A stretch of DNA of 8,031 bases from Fidelibacterota bacterium. Its GTDB lineage: Bacteria; Fidelibacterota; Marinisomatia; SCGC-AAA003-L08; GCA-002704045. Below are positions 1 to 6,303 of this stretch, piece after piece; within the stretch, counting starts at the first letter, position 1; every line of letters starts with the position of its first letter. Both the position numbers and the translations under genes were made by a program. The notes below the pieces were generated by a model that saw only the letters and a program-made list of their open reading frames with translations, was not told where the DNA came from and made no database searches. The DNA is taken from assembly GCA_002704045.1 (NCBI GenBank), contig PAFF01000076.1, positions 15,952 through 23,982 of the forward strand. Reading direction: 5' to 3'.

Positions 1-581
1 GCTGCTTCAATTTTGACATTATAATCATTGCTTGTCAAACGTTTATAATATGCTTTAACTAGATCTGATCTTTCATTAAGTGGAATAGGATTTAAATATT
101 TTTCCCAAGCGTCAGGAAAAATGTATGAGGCTCCATCTTGATAAAACCAATCAATTTCTTTCTGTCTTAATAAAAATATACCTCTCAATATTAAAGCTTT
201 ACATCTGTTGGGATGCATGATGCTGTAAGATAATGATAGTGTTGAACCCCAACTACCTCCAAAAACAACCCATTTACTTATATTAAGATGAATACGAATT
301 TTTTCAATATCTTCAACAAGATCCCAAGTTGTATTATCCTTTAATTCTGCATGAGGTGTACTTTTACCGCACCCCCTTTGGTCAAAAATAATTATTCTCC
401 ATACATCAGGATTGAAAAACTGTCTATATATAGGTTCTATACCCCCACCAGGTCCACCATGAAGAAAAATAACAGGTTTACCATTAGGATTACCAGATTC
501 CTCAACATTTAAAGTATGAATATCTGAAACAGATAAACTAAATTCATTATATGGATTTATATTTGGATATAATTCATTCAC
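1..581 (-). CDS. pip: Proline iminopeptidase (peptidase family S33), 5' part; runs off the left edge
   Basis: This alpha/beta-hydrolase removes N-terminal proline from peptides and is normally cytoplasmic. About 193 codons of a family that is usually near 315 residues are visible; the C-terminal part, with the catalytic Asp and His, lies beyond position 1. The visible part follows the family closely: LYPNINPY at the N-terminus, the HGGPGGG oxyanion motif at residues 41-47, FDQRGCGKSTPH at 66-77, NTTWDLVEDIE at 83-93, the nucleophile elbow GGSWGS with Ser110, then LRGIFLLR and DWFYQDGA. The start is a GTG (579-581) preceded by AAAAAAGG about 8 nt upstream. An in-frame TAA lies a few codons before it and there is no in-frame ATG near. 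The GTG shares one base with the TAG stop of the upstream dehydrogenase (TAGTG), so the two are probably co-transcribed and translationally coupled. Confidence 0.95.
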   Translation of the reverse strand, partial: MNELYPNINPYNEFSLSVSDIHTLNVEESGNPNGKPVIFLHGGPGGGIEPIYRQFFNPDVWRIIIFDQRGCGKSTPHAELKDNTTWDLVEDIEKIRIHLNISKWVVFGGSWGSTLSLSYSIMHPNRCKALILRGIFLLRQKEIDWFYQDGASYIFPDAWEKYLNPIPLNERSDLVKAYYKRLTSNDYNVKIEA

Positions 582-1561
582 TAATACAACCTTTTTTTAC
601 ATACTCTATTTTTTAAGGGCTTTTTATTTTCAAATCTACAAAAATTATCTTTAAAAAGATTCATAACCAATTCATTATAATTTGGAAAATTACCTGAAAT
701 ATGAGGTGATAACAAAACGTTATCTAATTCAAATAATTCATTATTTTTTGGTAATGGTTCTTGATCAAAAACATCTAAAGCTGCTCCAGCTATTTTATTT
801 TCTTTTAAGTTTTTAATTAAATAACTTTCATCAACTATAGGTCCTCTAGCAATATTAATAATATATGATGTTTTTTTCATTTTTTTAAATTCATTTTTAC
901 TAATCATACCTCTTGTCATTTTTGTTAATGGACATGATATTATTATATAATCGCTCTCTTTTAACAAAAAATCTAACTTATTCAGAGGTATTAAATGATC
1001 AACACTTTTTTTATTCTCAATTTTTTTTTGTAATCTACGTATAGCTATAATACGCATTCCGAAAGACTTAGCCTTGCTTGCTATTGCTTTTCCAATTGAT
1101 CCGTATCCAATAATACCAATTGTTTTATCTTTTAAATTTTGCATTTTTTTAGCTATTTCCCACTGATTCCATTGTTTATTTTTATAAAACTTATCACAGG
1201 AATTAAATTGTTTAGCAAAATAAAGGATTCTAGCTATCACAAATTCTGATACAGAATCAGCATGAATACCACTTGAATTTGTTATTATAGTTTTACTTTT
1301 AAGTAGCGACGAAAATAATGAATCTTCTATCCCAGCTGATCCAAAATGTATCCATTTTAATTTTTGAGATGAAAATGAAAATAGCTTTTCGTTTATTCGA
1401 TGAGTTAAAAGAATATCTAAATCTTTAAATTTTTGTTTAAGAATATTATTATCAGAAATATGGTAAAATTCAATATTGTTTTTGGTTTTAAAATTAGAAA
1501 TTAATCTTAAGTATTTTTCTAGATTCTTAGTTAATTGTATTCCTATTTTATATTTAATCAT
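581..1561 (-). CDS. D-isomer-specific 2-hydroxyacid dehydrogenase (glyoxylate/hydroxypyruvate reductase-like)
   Basis: A 326-residue cytoplasmic oxidoreductase of the 2-hydroxyacid dehydrogenase superfamily, which interconverts 2-keto acids and D-2-hydroxy acids with NAD(P)H; the length is normal. The nucleotide-binding motif GYGSIG is at residues 152-157. The catalytic triad is visible as Arg239 (INIARGP), Glu268 (DVFDQEP) and His287 (LSPHISG). Strand beta-2 of the Rossmann fold ends in IRR (Arg175, Arg176) where NAD-specific members carry an acidic residue, so I infer an NADP(H) preference as in GhrA/GhrB-type reductases; the substrate cannot be assigned. The start is ATG at 1559-1561, with no obvious Shine-Dalgarno sequence but a 10-bp inverted repeat directly upstream. 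It is first in a likely two-gene unit with the proline iminopeptidase. It could equally be a phosphoglycerate dehydrogenase-like paralogue. Confidence 0.92.
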   Translation of the reverse strand: MIKYKIGIQLTKNLEKYLRLISNFKTKNNIEFYHISDNNILKQKFKDLDILLTHRINEKLFSFSSQKLKWIHFGSAGIEDSLFSSLLKSKTIITNSSGIHADSVSEFVIARILYFAKQFNSCDKFYKNKQWNQWEIAKKMQNLKDKTIGIIGYGSIGKAIASKAKSFGMRIIAIRRLQKKIENKKSVDHLIPLNKLDFLLKESDYIIISCPLTKMTRGMISKNEFKKMKKTSYIINIARGPIVDESYLIKNLKENKIAGAALDVFDQEPLPKNNELFELDNVLLSPHISGNFPNYNELVMNLFKDNFCRFENKKPLKNRVCKKRLY

Positions 1562-1584
1562 GTTTATAATTTAAAATTATAAAC
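1562..1584. repeat. 10-bp inverted repeat in the divergent promoter region
   Basis: GTTTATAATT and AATTATAAAC are perfect inverted arms separated by TAA, directly abutting the dehydrogenase start codon. Each arm contains TATAAT when read outward, so it may be overlapping divergent -10 elements or an operator between the dehydrogenase (minus) and the flavoprotein (plus). The sequence is entirely A/T apart from the terminal G/C, so chance is a real alternative. Confidence 0.4.
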
Positions 1585-1674
1585 CAAAATAAACTTATTT
1601 TAAAAACTAGTTCTTCAAAATGACCTTTAATTTTGAATTATCAAATGAATTATATTTTTTTTAAATTAAACATT

Positions 1675-2841
1675 ATGAAAAATGTAGTAATTGTTGGTTC
1701 TGGATTATCTGGTTTGTCTTGTGCCTATCATTTAAAAAAAAATGGAATTAATGCCTCAATTTATGATCAATCGAATCAATTGGGAGGTCGTATTTTTTCT
1801 GACGATATTGATGGTTTCGTTTGTGATAATGGATTTCAAATATTACTAAATAATTATCAAGAAGTTAAAAAAATATTAGATTACAAAGATTTAAATATGA
1901 AATATTTTGAATCTGGTGCAACAATCTACACTGATTCTCAAATGTATAAATTATATAATCCAATTTTTCATCCTATTAAATCTTTGAAATCTGATTTTAA
2001 TAAAATCTTTTCTTTTTCAGATTATATAAGTATAATCAAAACATTATTTATTAATAATCATATGAGTACAAAACAATATTTCAAACATTCGTTTAGTAAA
2101 TCCGCTAACAGACTATTTTTTGAACCTTTCTTTAAAGGTGTATTTTTGGATGATAATTTAGAAAATGACTTCACTTTTTTTAAAAAGCTATTCATAAAAT
2201 TTGCTTTTGGCAAAGCTGGACTCCCTAAAAACGGAATGTATGAATTAGTGAAACAAATTAAGGACAAATCTAAGATTCAAAATATTAATTTCAATATGAA
2301 ATTAAAAAATATAAGTAACAATGTCGCATTTTTTCAAAATGGAAAAAAAGTCTCTTTTGATTTTATAGTCTTAGCGTTACCAATTGAAACTATAAATGTA
2401 TTGTTTAATCTAAATTTAAAAATTGACTATAATACTAATTCAACATTTTATATAAAATCAGGGAAAAATGTATTAGGTAAAGCATTGTTATTGGTTCCTG
2501 ATAAAAAATATAAGATAAACTCAATTCAATGTTTATCAAATGTATCCTCAAATTACTCTGATAACAATAAATCTCTATATTCTGTTTCATCAAATGACCA
2601 TAATGCAAAAAAAGAAACAATAATTAAGGAATTCACTAAAATTACAAAAATACAACAAAGTGAAATGCAATTAATTAAATCATATAGAATTAAAAAGGCC
2701 TTAAATAAGAATATCTATAAAATTGATAGAAAAGATAATATTTATTTCTGTGGAGATTGGCAAAAAGAACCTTCAATTGATGGTGCTTTGAAAAGTGGAA
2801 GATTAACGGCAGAGAAAATAATTAATTTTAGAAAGTTTTAA
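1675..2841 (+). CDS. FAD-dependent amine-oxidase/carotenoid-desaturase-like oxidoreductase
   Basis: A 388-residue flavoprotein of the FAD-binding amine oxidase superfamily (COG1232/COG1233-like: phytoene desaturase, protoporphyrinogen oxidase and relatives). With the start at ATG 1675 it begins MKNVVIVG, directly on the Rossmann FAD-binding motif GSGLSG at residues 8-13. The ribose-binding acid is Asp31 and the GGR motif is at 37-39. A central segment FFEPFFKGVFL and a downstream GLPKNGMYELVKQI match the substrate-domain pattern. The C-terminal flavin-contacting motif is CGDW at 359-362, followed by SIDGALKSGR. In-frame starts exist upstream at TTG 1633 and ATG 1645, but they would add 10-14 residues ahead of the canonical N-terminus; no start has a clear ribosome binding site. 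Its substrate is unknown, and no carotenoid or haem genes are nearby. It converges on the GST-like gene with only 3 bp between the stop codons. Confidence 0.88.
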   Translation: MKNVVIVGSGLSGLSCAYHLKKNGINASIYDQSNQLGGRIFSDDIDGFVCDNGFQILLNNYQEVKKILDYKDLNMKYFESGATIYTDSQMYKLYNPIFHPIKSLKSDFNKIFSFSDYISIIKTLFINNHMSTKQYFKHSFSKSANRLFFEPFFKGVFLDDNLENDFTFFKKLFIKFAFGKAGLPKNGMYELVKQIKDKSKIQNINFNMKLKNISNNVAFFQNGKKVSFDFIVLALPIETINVLFNLNLKIDYNTNSTFYIKSGKNVLGKALLLVPDKKYKINSIQCLSNVSSNYSDNNKSLYSVSSNDHNAKKETIIKEFTKITKIQQSEMQLIKSYRIKKALNKNIYKIDRKDNIYFCGDWQKEPSIDGALKSGRLTAEKIINFRKF

Positions 2842-2844
2842 TTT

Positions 2845-3483
2845 TTAAAAATTTAGATTAACTATTATTGGCTTATTATTTCTATCCCAAAAATCATATT
2901 TCTGCATTATTGATTGAAAACGATCTGAAGTACTAAAATTCAAGTACCATTTATTTAAATGATAAAATTTATCACAAAAAAGATTAATATTGACATTTAC
3001 AAACTGTCTTATAAATGGAAAAATAGCTAAATCTACCAATTGAATTTTTTTATCCAAAATATATTTATTTTCTTTTAACATATTATTAATTTCTAACAAA
3101 AATTCAGAAGCTTTTTCAAAATAGTATTCTTTAGATTGGTCAGGATAACGATCAAAATATTTATATCTATCTAGCCAATATTTAAAATAAAAATCATTCC
3201 TTTTTATTATATCTAATTGAAGCTTGGATTTAAAACTCAATAAATCAAAGTTACTGTTTTTTTCATTTGACCAAATCATTATATCATAACTTTCATCAAT
3301 GATATTATTATCTAATTGTAGAACAGGTACTGTACCCTTTTTAGATATATTATATAAATCTTTAGGTCTATTTTTTAAATTGACCTCTCTATGCTCAAAT
3401 GTGAAATTAATAAAACTTAATGCAAGCCTTGCACGTATAGCATATGGTCATCTACGAAATGAATATAAAACAGGATTTTTCAT
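2845..3483 (-). CDS. Selenocysteine-containing glutathione S-transferase-like protein (in-frame TGA = Sec12)
   Basis: A 212-residue GST-superfamily protein if TGA 3448-3450 is read as selenocysteine. The reading frame begins at ATG 3481-3483 (MKNPVLYSFRR), meets TGA at codon 12, and continues PYAIRARLAL without any shift. The family has RRCPYA(M/I)RAR here, so TGA replaces precisely the N-terminal, glutaredoxin-like catalytic Cys. The rest of the thioredoxin domain follows: REVNLKNRP, KGTVPVL with cis-Pro53, and the glutathione-contacting DES at 63-65. The all-helical C-terminal domain shows LDRYKYFDRYP and the conserved LAIFPFIRQF. A hairpin starts 15 nt after the TGA (see SECIS entry). A normal Cys codon (TGT, in LFCDKF) is used elsewhere in the gene, and TAA ends it. 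Naive calling starts at Met69 and loses the active site. The alternative is a nonsense mutation, which would have hit this one codon by chance. No Shine-Dalgarno is visible. Confidence 0.88.
3418..3450 (-). promoter_or_regulatory. Candidate bacterial SECIS hairpin of the GST-like selenoprotein
   Basis: Read on the minus strand from the TGA (3450-3448), a perfect 5-bp stem TGCAA/TTGCA (3433-3429 with 3425-3421) encloses the loop GGC. It can extend downward by a G-U pair and, past a bulged C (3435), two A-U pairs. The loop begins 19 nt after the TGA and has G in its first two positions. Both agree with the published description of bacterial SECIS elements (loop 16-37 nt from UGA, G among the first two loop bases). 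It lies wholly within the coding sequence. Confidence 0.7.
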
Positions 3484-3490
3484 AATTTTT

Positions 3491-3506
3491 TGTGATTCAT
3501 ATCACA
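3491..3506. promoter_or_regulatory. CRP-type operator (TGTGA-N6-TCACA)
   Basis: TGTGATTCATATCACA is a perfect 16-bp match to the CRP/FNR-superfamily consensus TGTGA-N6-TCACA, with 6-bp arms. It lies in the divergent spacer between the GST-like gene and the exported lysine-rich protein. Its near edge is only 7 nt from the GST ATG, too close for classical activation of that gene. It could therefore activate the rightward gene (centre 111 bp before its ATG) and repress, or sit over the promoter of, the leftward one. Binding and regulator identity are inferred. Confidence 0.55.
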
Positions 3507-3540
3507 CTTTTTTTCATTTTTAATTTCTAACTTTTAATAT

Positions 3541-3560
3541 AATCTAATATATATTAGATT
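3541..3560. repeat. 20-bp perfect AT-rich palindrome in the divergent spacer
   Basis: AATCTAATATATATTAGATT reads identically on both strands. It lies about 50 bp upstream of the start of the exported lysine-rich protein gene and contains TATATA/TATATT, which could be a -10 element placed class-I-like (about -61) relative to the CRP-type site. It may be an operator, or a promoter core that is palindromic by chance. Confidence 0.45.
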
Positions 3561-3598
3561 TCGTTCATCGATAAATTAATTTATTTATAAATAATAAA

Positions 3599-3603
3599 AG
3601 GAG
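3599..3603 (+). promoter_or_regulatory. Ribosome binding site (AGGAG) for the exported lysine-rich protein
   Basis: AGGAG lies 6 nt before ATG 3610 and is one of the strongest Shine-Dalgarno matches in the window. It fixes the start of this gene and suggests good translation. Confidence 0.8.
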
Positions 3604-3609
3604 TTAAAA

Positions 3610-4191
3610 ATGTTAAAAAGATTTTCAATCTTAACACTAATTTTATCTTTTACTTTTGCTGGACCATTTGATATGAAAGGTAAAACAGCTAAAGATAAAT
3701 TTAATACACTACCTGGTGGTAAAGGTAAAAAAGAGAAACCCTACAACAAAAAAGATAGTGATCTTACGTATAAAGAAGTTGCTGAGGCTCTTGTGGATGC
3801 CAAAACTAAATATGGCAAACCAAAACTATCAAAATTAGAAAAACAAGCTATTGAAGCTTTTTTAGAAGACAAAGTTAAAAAAGGTTCATACAAGAAACAT
3901 CTTTCTAATGCTATGAAAAAACACGATTGTTATGTTAAGCATAGTAACAGAAGAATAGAAAAAATGAAGGGCTTTGCTCAATGGCCTAGCTTAGAAGATA
4001 AAGTTGAATGGTTTGCTTTAGATTGTAAAAGCAGCAAAAAAAGCAAAAAAACTAAAGATAAGATTATAGGAAAAGGTAAAGGAAAAACAGACGGTTCTTC
4101 ACCAATAAATCCTAAAAAATATCGTAAAGGTGCAAATAAGTTTAATGCTGGTGGAAACTCCAAAAAAGATGGAGCAAACAATCCTCAATAA
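3610..4191 (+). CDS. Unrecognised exported lysine-rich protein
   Basis: A 193-residue protein that I do not recognise. It begins with a clear Sec signal peptide: MLKRF, a hydrophobic core at about residues 6-17, and a probable signal-peptidase I cut after FTFA18. By my count 45 of 193 residues are Lys (23%), giving a strongly basic mature protein. It has three parts: a Gly/Lys-rich segment (23-48), a probably folded helical core (about 52-140) with LSKLEKQAIEAFLEDKV, and a disordered-looking Lys/Ser/Gly/Asn tail (141-193). The core holds the only two cysteines, Cys107 (KHDCYVKH) and Cys139 (ALDCKSS), which could form a disulfide in the periplasm. It has a strong RBS, its own upstream regulatory spacer and an intrinsic terminator, so it looks monocistronic and possibly well expressed. 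It may bind an anionic polymer such as nucleic acid or polysaccharide, but this rests only on charge. Confidence 0.85.
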   Translation: MLKRFSILTLILSFTFAGPFDMKGKTAKDKFNTLPGGKGKKEKPYNKKDSDLTYKEVAEALVDAKTKYGKPKLSKLEKQAIEAFLEDKVKKGSYKKHLSNAMKKHDCYVKHSNRRIEKMKGFAQWPSLEDKVEWFALDCKSSKKSKKTKDKIIGKGKGKTDGSSPINPKKYRKGANKFNAGGNSKKDGANNPQ

Positions 4192-4210
4192 GTAAGCTTA
4201 TTAACTATTT

Positions 4211-4240
4211 AAAAAAAGCCATCAATATGATGGCTTTTTT
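4211..4240. terminator. Bidirectional intrinsic terminator between convergent genes
   Basis: GCCATCA (4218-4224) and TGATGGC (4228-4234) form a 7-bp stem with the loop ATA. The stem is flanked by seven A on the left and seven T on the right (4235-4241), so it works in either direction. It lies 20 nt after the stop of the lysine-rich protein and abuts the secretin stop, and so serves both. Confidence 0.92.
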
Positions 4241-6198
4241 TATTCATAATCATTAAACGTTTTTTCAAATTTATAATAATAATCATATACTTGATAATAC
4301 ATTTGAGTTACTTCTTTATCTAATAACTGCGTGTTATTTTCTAAAATTTGTGGATTTGGGAATTTAATTTCTAATCCTCTTTTAAATGTTTGAATAGAAA
4401 ATTCTATACTTTCATTTATTTCTAATAAATATTTCAATATAAAAACTTCAATTAGTGCCTTGCGATGGTTTTGATTAGTTAACAAAATTGTTGGTTGCTT
4501 TACATTTAATTTTCTCAAATCTTCATTAAATGATTCTTTTAGTTGATAATTCTTTACAATATTAAAAATAGGCCTTTCAAATGTTACATTATTGTTTGTT
4601 TGTAATTGTAATGCAATTCCTAGGTTATCTTTATTATTTAAATAATATTCATCTAAATTTTTTAACCTCACTAAATTACCGTTTTCCTCAAATAAGATGA
4701 TATTTTCTGGATTTACGTAAGAAAAATAATTTGTTTTCTCTATAACTTCGTAGAGCATTTTATTTACTAAATATTCTTCTCCTGGAATATAATCATCTAA
4801 TTCGTTTCTTTTTTCTAATCTTAAATTTTTAAGAGCTTCACTTTTTGTTATAAAATCTAAATCCCATATATCAGCCTCTTCTAATCTATAACTATTTGAA
4901 AATAATTTATTACCAGTAGAATTAAAAAATTCAGAATCCTGTGGAATGACCTTACTAAATTTCTTGTAATCATCTTCAATAATATGCGGTGTTATAACTA
5001 CTATAACTTCTCTTTTTTCTACCTTATTTGAATTTGATTTAAATAAATTTCCAAGAATAGGAATTTTATGTAATAATGGTATTTTTCTAATACCTTCAGA
5101 ACTTTTATTACTTATTAATCCACCTACAATGAAAGGAGTATTATTTGCTATTCTAACGAATGATTCAACCTTTCTATTTGTTATTGTTGGTGCGCTCAGA
5201 ATGGAGCTTGATTGTTCTCCCGATGTTTCTGTTATAATAGTTTCCACTTGCATTGTAATTTGTCTATTATCTTCTCCAATTCTTGGTCGAAGATTTAATG
5301 TTATACCAACTGGTAAATATTCTACATCAGGTATCTCTATTTCATTTCCAGTATTTGTTACAGGATATTTTGATATTGGTATTTGCTCACCAATTTGTAT
5401 ACGGGCTTGTCTACCATCTAAAACTAAAACTGATGGTTTTGATAAAATTTCTGCAGACGTATTTTGTAATAAAGCATTTATTTTTAATGATATCAATTCA
5501 TTTATCTCCTGACCACCTGCAGTGTAGTAACCTGAATTACTTGCACCTAATGATAAGCTGTTAATCATATCAATAAAACCAGTTGAAGTAAAAAGACTAT
5601 CAATGAATGGAGGAGGATATCCATCTGGTCCTTGATCAGGTAAATTGCCTACTCTTTTTTCAAAATCTATTTTATTCAATCCTACTTCTTTAAGATCACT
5701 ACTATTAATTTCAATAACTAGCGCATCTACCATTATTTGCTTTGCACTGATATCAATTTTATTTTTTATGTATTCAATTAAGTTTACATATGGATCCGTA
5801 TTCTCATTATCATAACAAATTAATATACGTTGCAGAGGGTCACCGGAAGCTAAATATGGGAAAGGACTACTTCCTATGTATGAATTGAAATCTGAAACCT
5901 CAGACTCTTCATCTTCAGAGCCTGAATTACCTTGAAGATAGTTCGTTTCAAAATTTGGAAACTTAATTATGCTTAAAGGTTTTTGAATAATATCATTTGG
6001 CTCAAAAATTAAATCGGAAAAACTCTCTGATTCTGTCGCTTCAAATTCTATTACATTGTATCCCATACTTTTAAGAATTCCTAATAATTGATCAGCTTTA
6101 ATATAACTTAATTTAAAATCTTCACAAGTCATATCCTCACTAGCATAGCTGAAATAAATAAATATACTAAGAAATATAAAAGAATACTTTTTAAACAT
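4240..6198 (-). CDS. Outer-membrane secretin (type II/IV pilus family, GspD/PilQ-like) with long C-terminal extension
   Basis: A 652-residue outer-membrane secretin, the multimeric gated channel used by type II secretion, type IV pili or related exporters. A signal peptide occupies residues 1-19 (MFKKY, hydrophobic core, SYA cut). The N-terminal region (20-150) is short and carries an acidic low-complexity stretch at 94-103. The secretin core runs from about 153 to 408: QIMVDALVIEIN, LLQNTSAEILSKPSV (244-257), GRQARIQIGEQIPI (262-275), LPVGITLNLRPRI, TNRKVESFVRIANNTPFIVGGL, and the signature IPLLHKIPILGNLF (373-386) ending REVIVVITPHII. Residues 410-652 are an extension of about 240 residues that I do not recognise. 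The start ATG 6196-6198 has GAGG about 8 nt upstream. No pilus, ATPase or pseudopilin genes are nearby, so the system it serves is unknown. The terminator hairpin just upstream leaves no room for a promoter between it and the start. Confidence 0.93.
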   Translation of the reverse strand: MFKKYSFIFLSIFIYFSYASEDMTCEDFKLSYIKADQLLGILKSMGYNVIEFEATESESFSDLIFEPNDIIQKPLSIIKFPNFETNYLQGNSGSEDEESEVSDFNSYIGSSPFPYLASGDPLQRILICYDNENTDPYVNLIEYIKNKIDISAKQIMVDALVIEINSSDLKEVGLNKIDFEKRVGNLPDQGPDGYPPPFIDSLFTSTGFIDMINSLSLGASNSGYYTAGGQEINELISLKINALLQNTSAEILSKPSVLVLDGRQARIQIGEQIPISKYPVTNTGNEIEIPDVEYLPVGITLNLRPRIGEDNRQITMQVETIITETSGEQSSSILSAPTITNRKVESFVRIANNTPFIVGGLISNKSSEGIRKIPLLHKIPILGNLFKSNSNKVEKREVIVVITPHIIEDDYKKFSKVIPQDSEFFNSTGNKLFSNSYRLEEADIWDLDFITKSEALKNLRLEKRNELDDYIPGEEYLVNKMLYEVIEKTNYFSYVNPENIILFEENGNLVRLKNLDEYYLNNKDNLGIALQLQTNNNVTFERPIFNIVKNYQLKESFNEDLRKLNVKQPTILLTNQNHRKALIEVFILKYLLEINESIEFSIQTFKRGLEIKFPNPQILENNTQLLDKEVTQMYYQVYDYYYKFEKTFNDYE

Positions 6199-6202
6199 TT
6201 TA

Positions 6203-6207
6203 TGTCC
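6203..6207 (-). promoter_or_regulatory. Ribosome binding site of the secretin gene
   Basis: On the minus strand ATGAGGACATAAAATG places GAGGA a few bases before the secretin ATG (6198), supporting that start over later in-frame methionines. Confidence 0.65.
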
Positions 6208-6212
6208 TCATT

Positions 6213-6242
6213 TTAATAAAAAAAAACTCCGGTAATCGGAGT
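6213..6242 (-). terminator. Intrinsic terminator after msrB, inside the secretin leader
   Basis: On the minus strand ACTCCG-ATTAC-CGGAGT forms a 6-bp stem with a 5-nt loop (6242-6226), followed by nine T and ATT. It lies 63 nt after the msrB stop and ends about 14 nt before the secretin ATG. It presumably ends the DUF4340-yaaA-msrB transcript, but any secretin promoter must lie before it, making it a possible attenuator of the secretin. Confidence 0.85.
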
Positions 6243-6303
6243 ACAATTTATTTTCGTTTTAATTGAATACATTTAATCTATATATATTTTAATCACTAAT
6301 CAT

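Noticed and set aside
1633..1674. Upstream TTG (1633) or ATG (1645) start for the flavoprotein
   Set aside because: ATG 1675 places the protein start directly before the FAD-binding strand (MKNVVIVGSG) as in the family, and the extra residues look like translated leader.
2840..2853. Palindrome AATTTTTAAAAATT between the convergent stops as a terminator
   Set aside because: It is pure A/T with no GC stem, so the hairpin would be too weak; it is expected by chance in this composition.
2845..3279. GST-like gene as a 144-residue protein starting at Met69
   Set aside because: This start would remove the whole thioredoxin domain except its last helix. Conserved GST sequence continues upstream in frame, through the TGA, to ATG 3483.
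3299..3523. 74-residue open frame on the plus strand
   Set aside because: It is antisense to the N-terminal domain of the GST-like selenoprotein, has no ribosome binding site, and its apparent continuity exists only because the true gene carries a TGA on the other strand.
3571..3584. Palindrome ATAAATTAATTTAT before the exported protein gene
   Set aside because: It is pure A/T and short; I see no supporting context.
5129..5564. Two overlapping open frames on the plus strand opposite the secretin
   Set aside because: They lie inside the secretin core, have no ribosome binding sites, and their translations resemble no protein; they are antisense shadows. The same applies to minus-strand frames at 2058-2267, 2435-2620 and 3978-4181.
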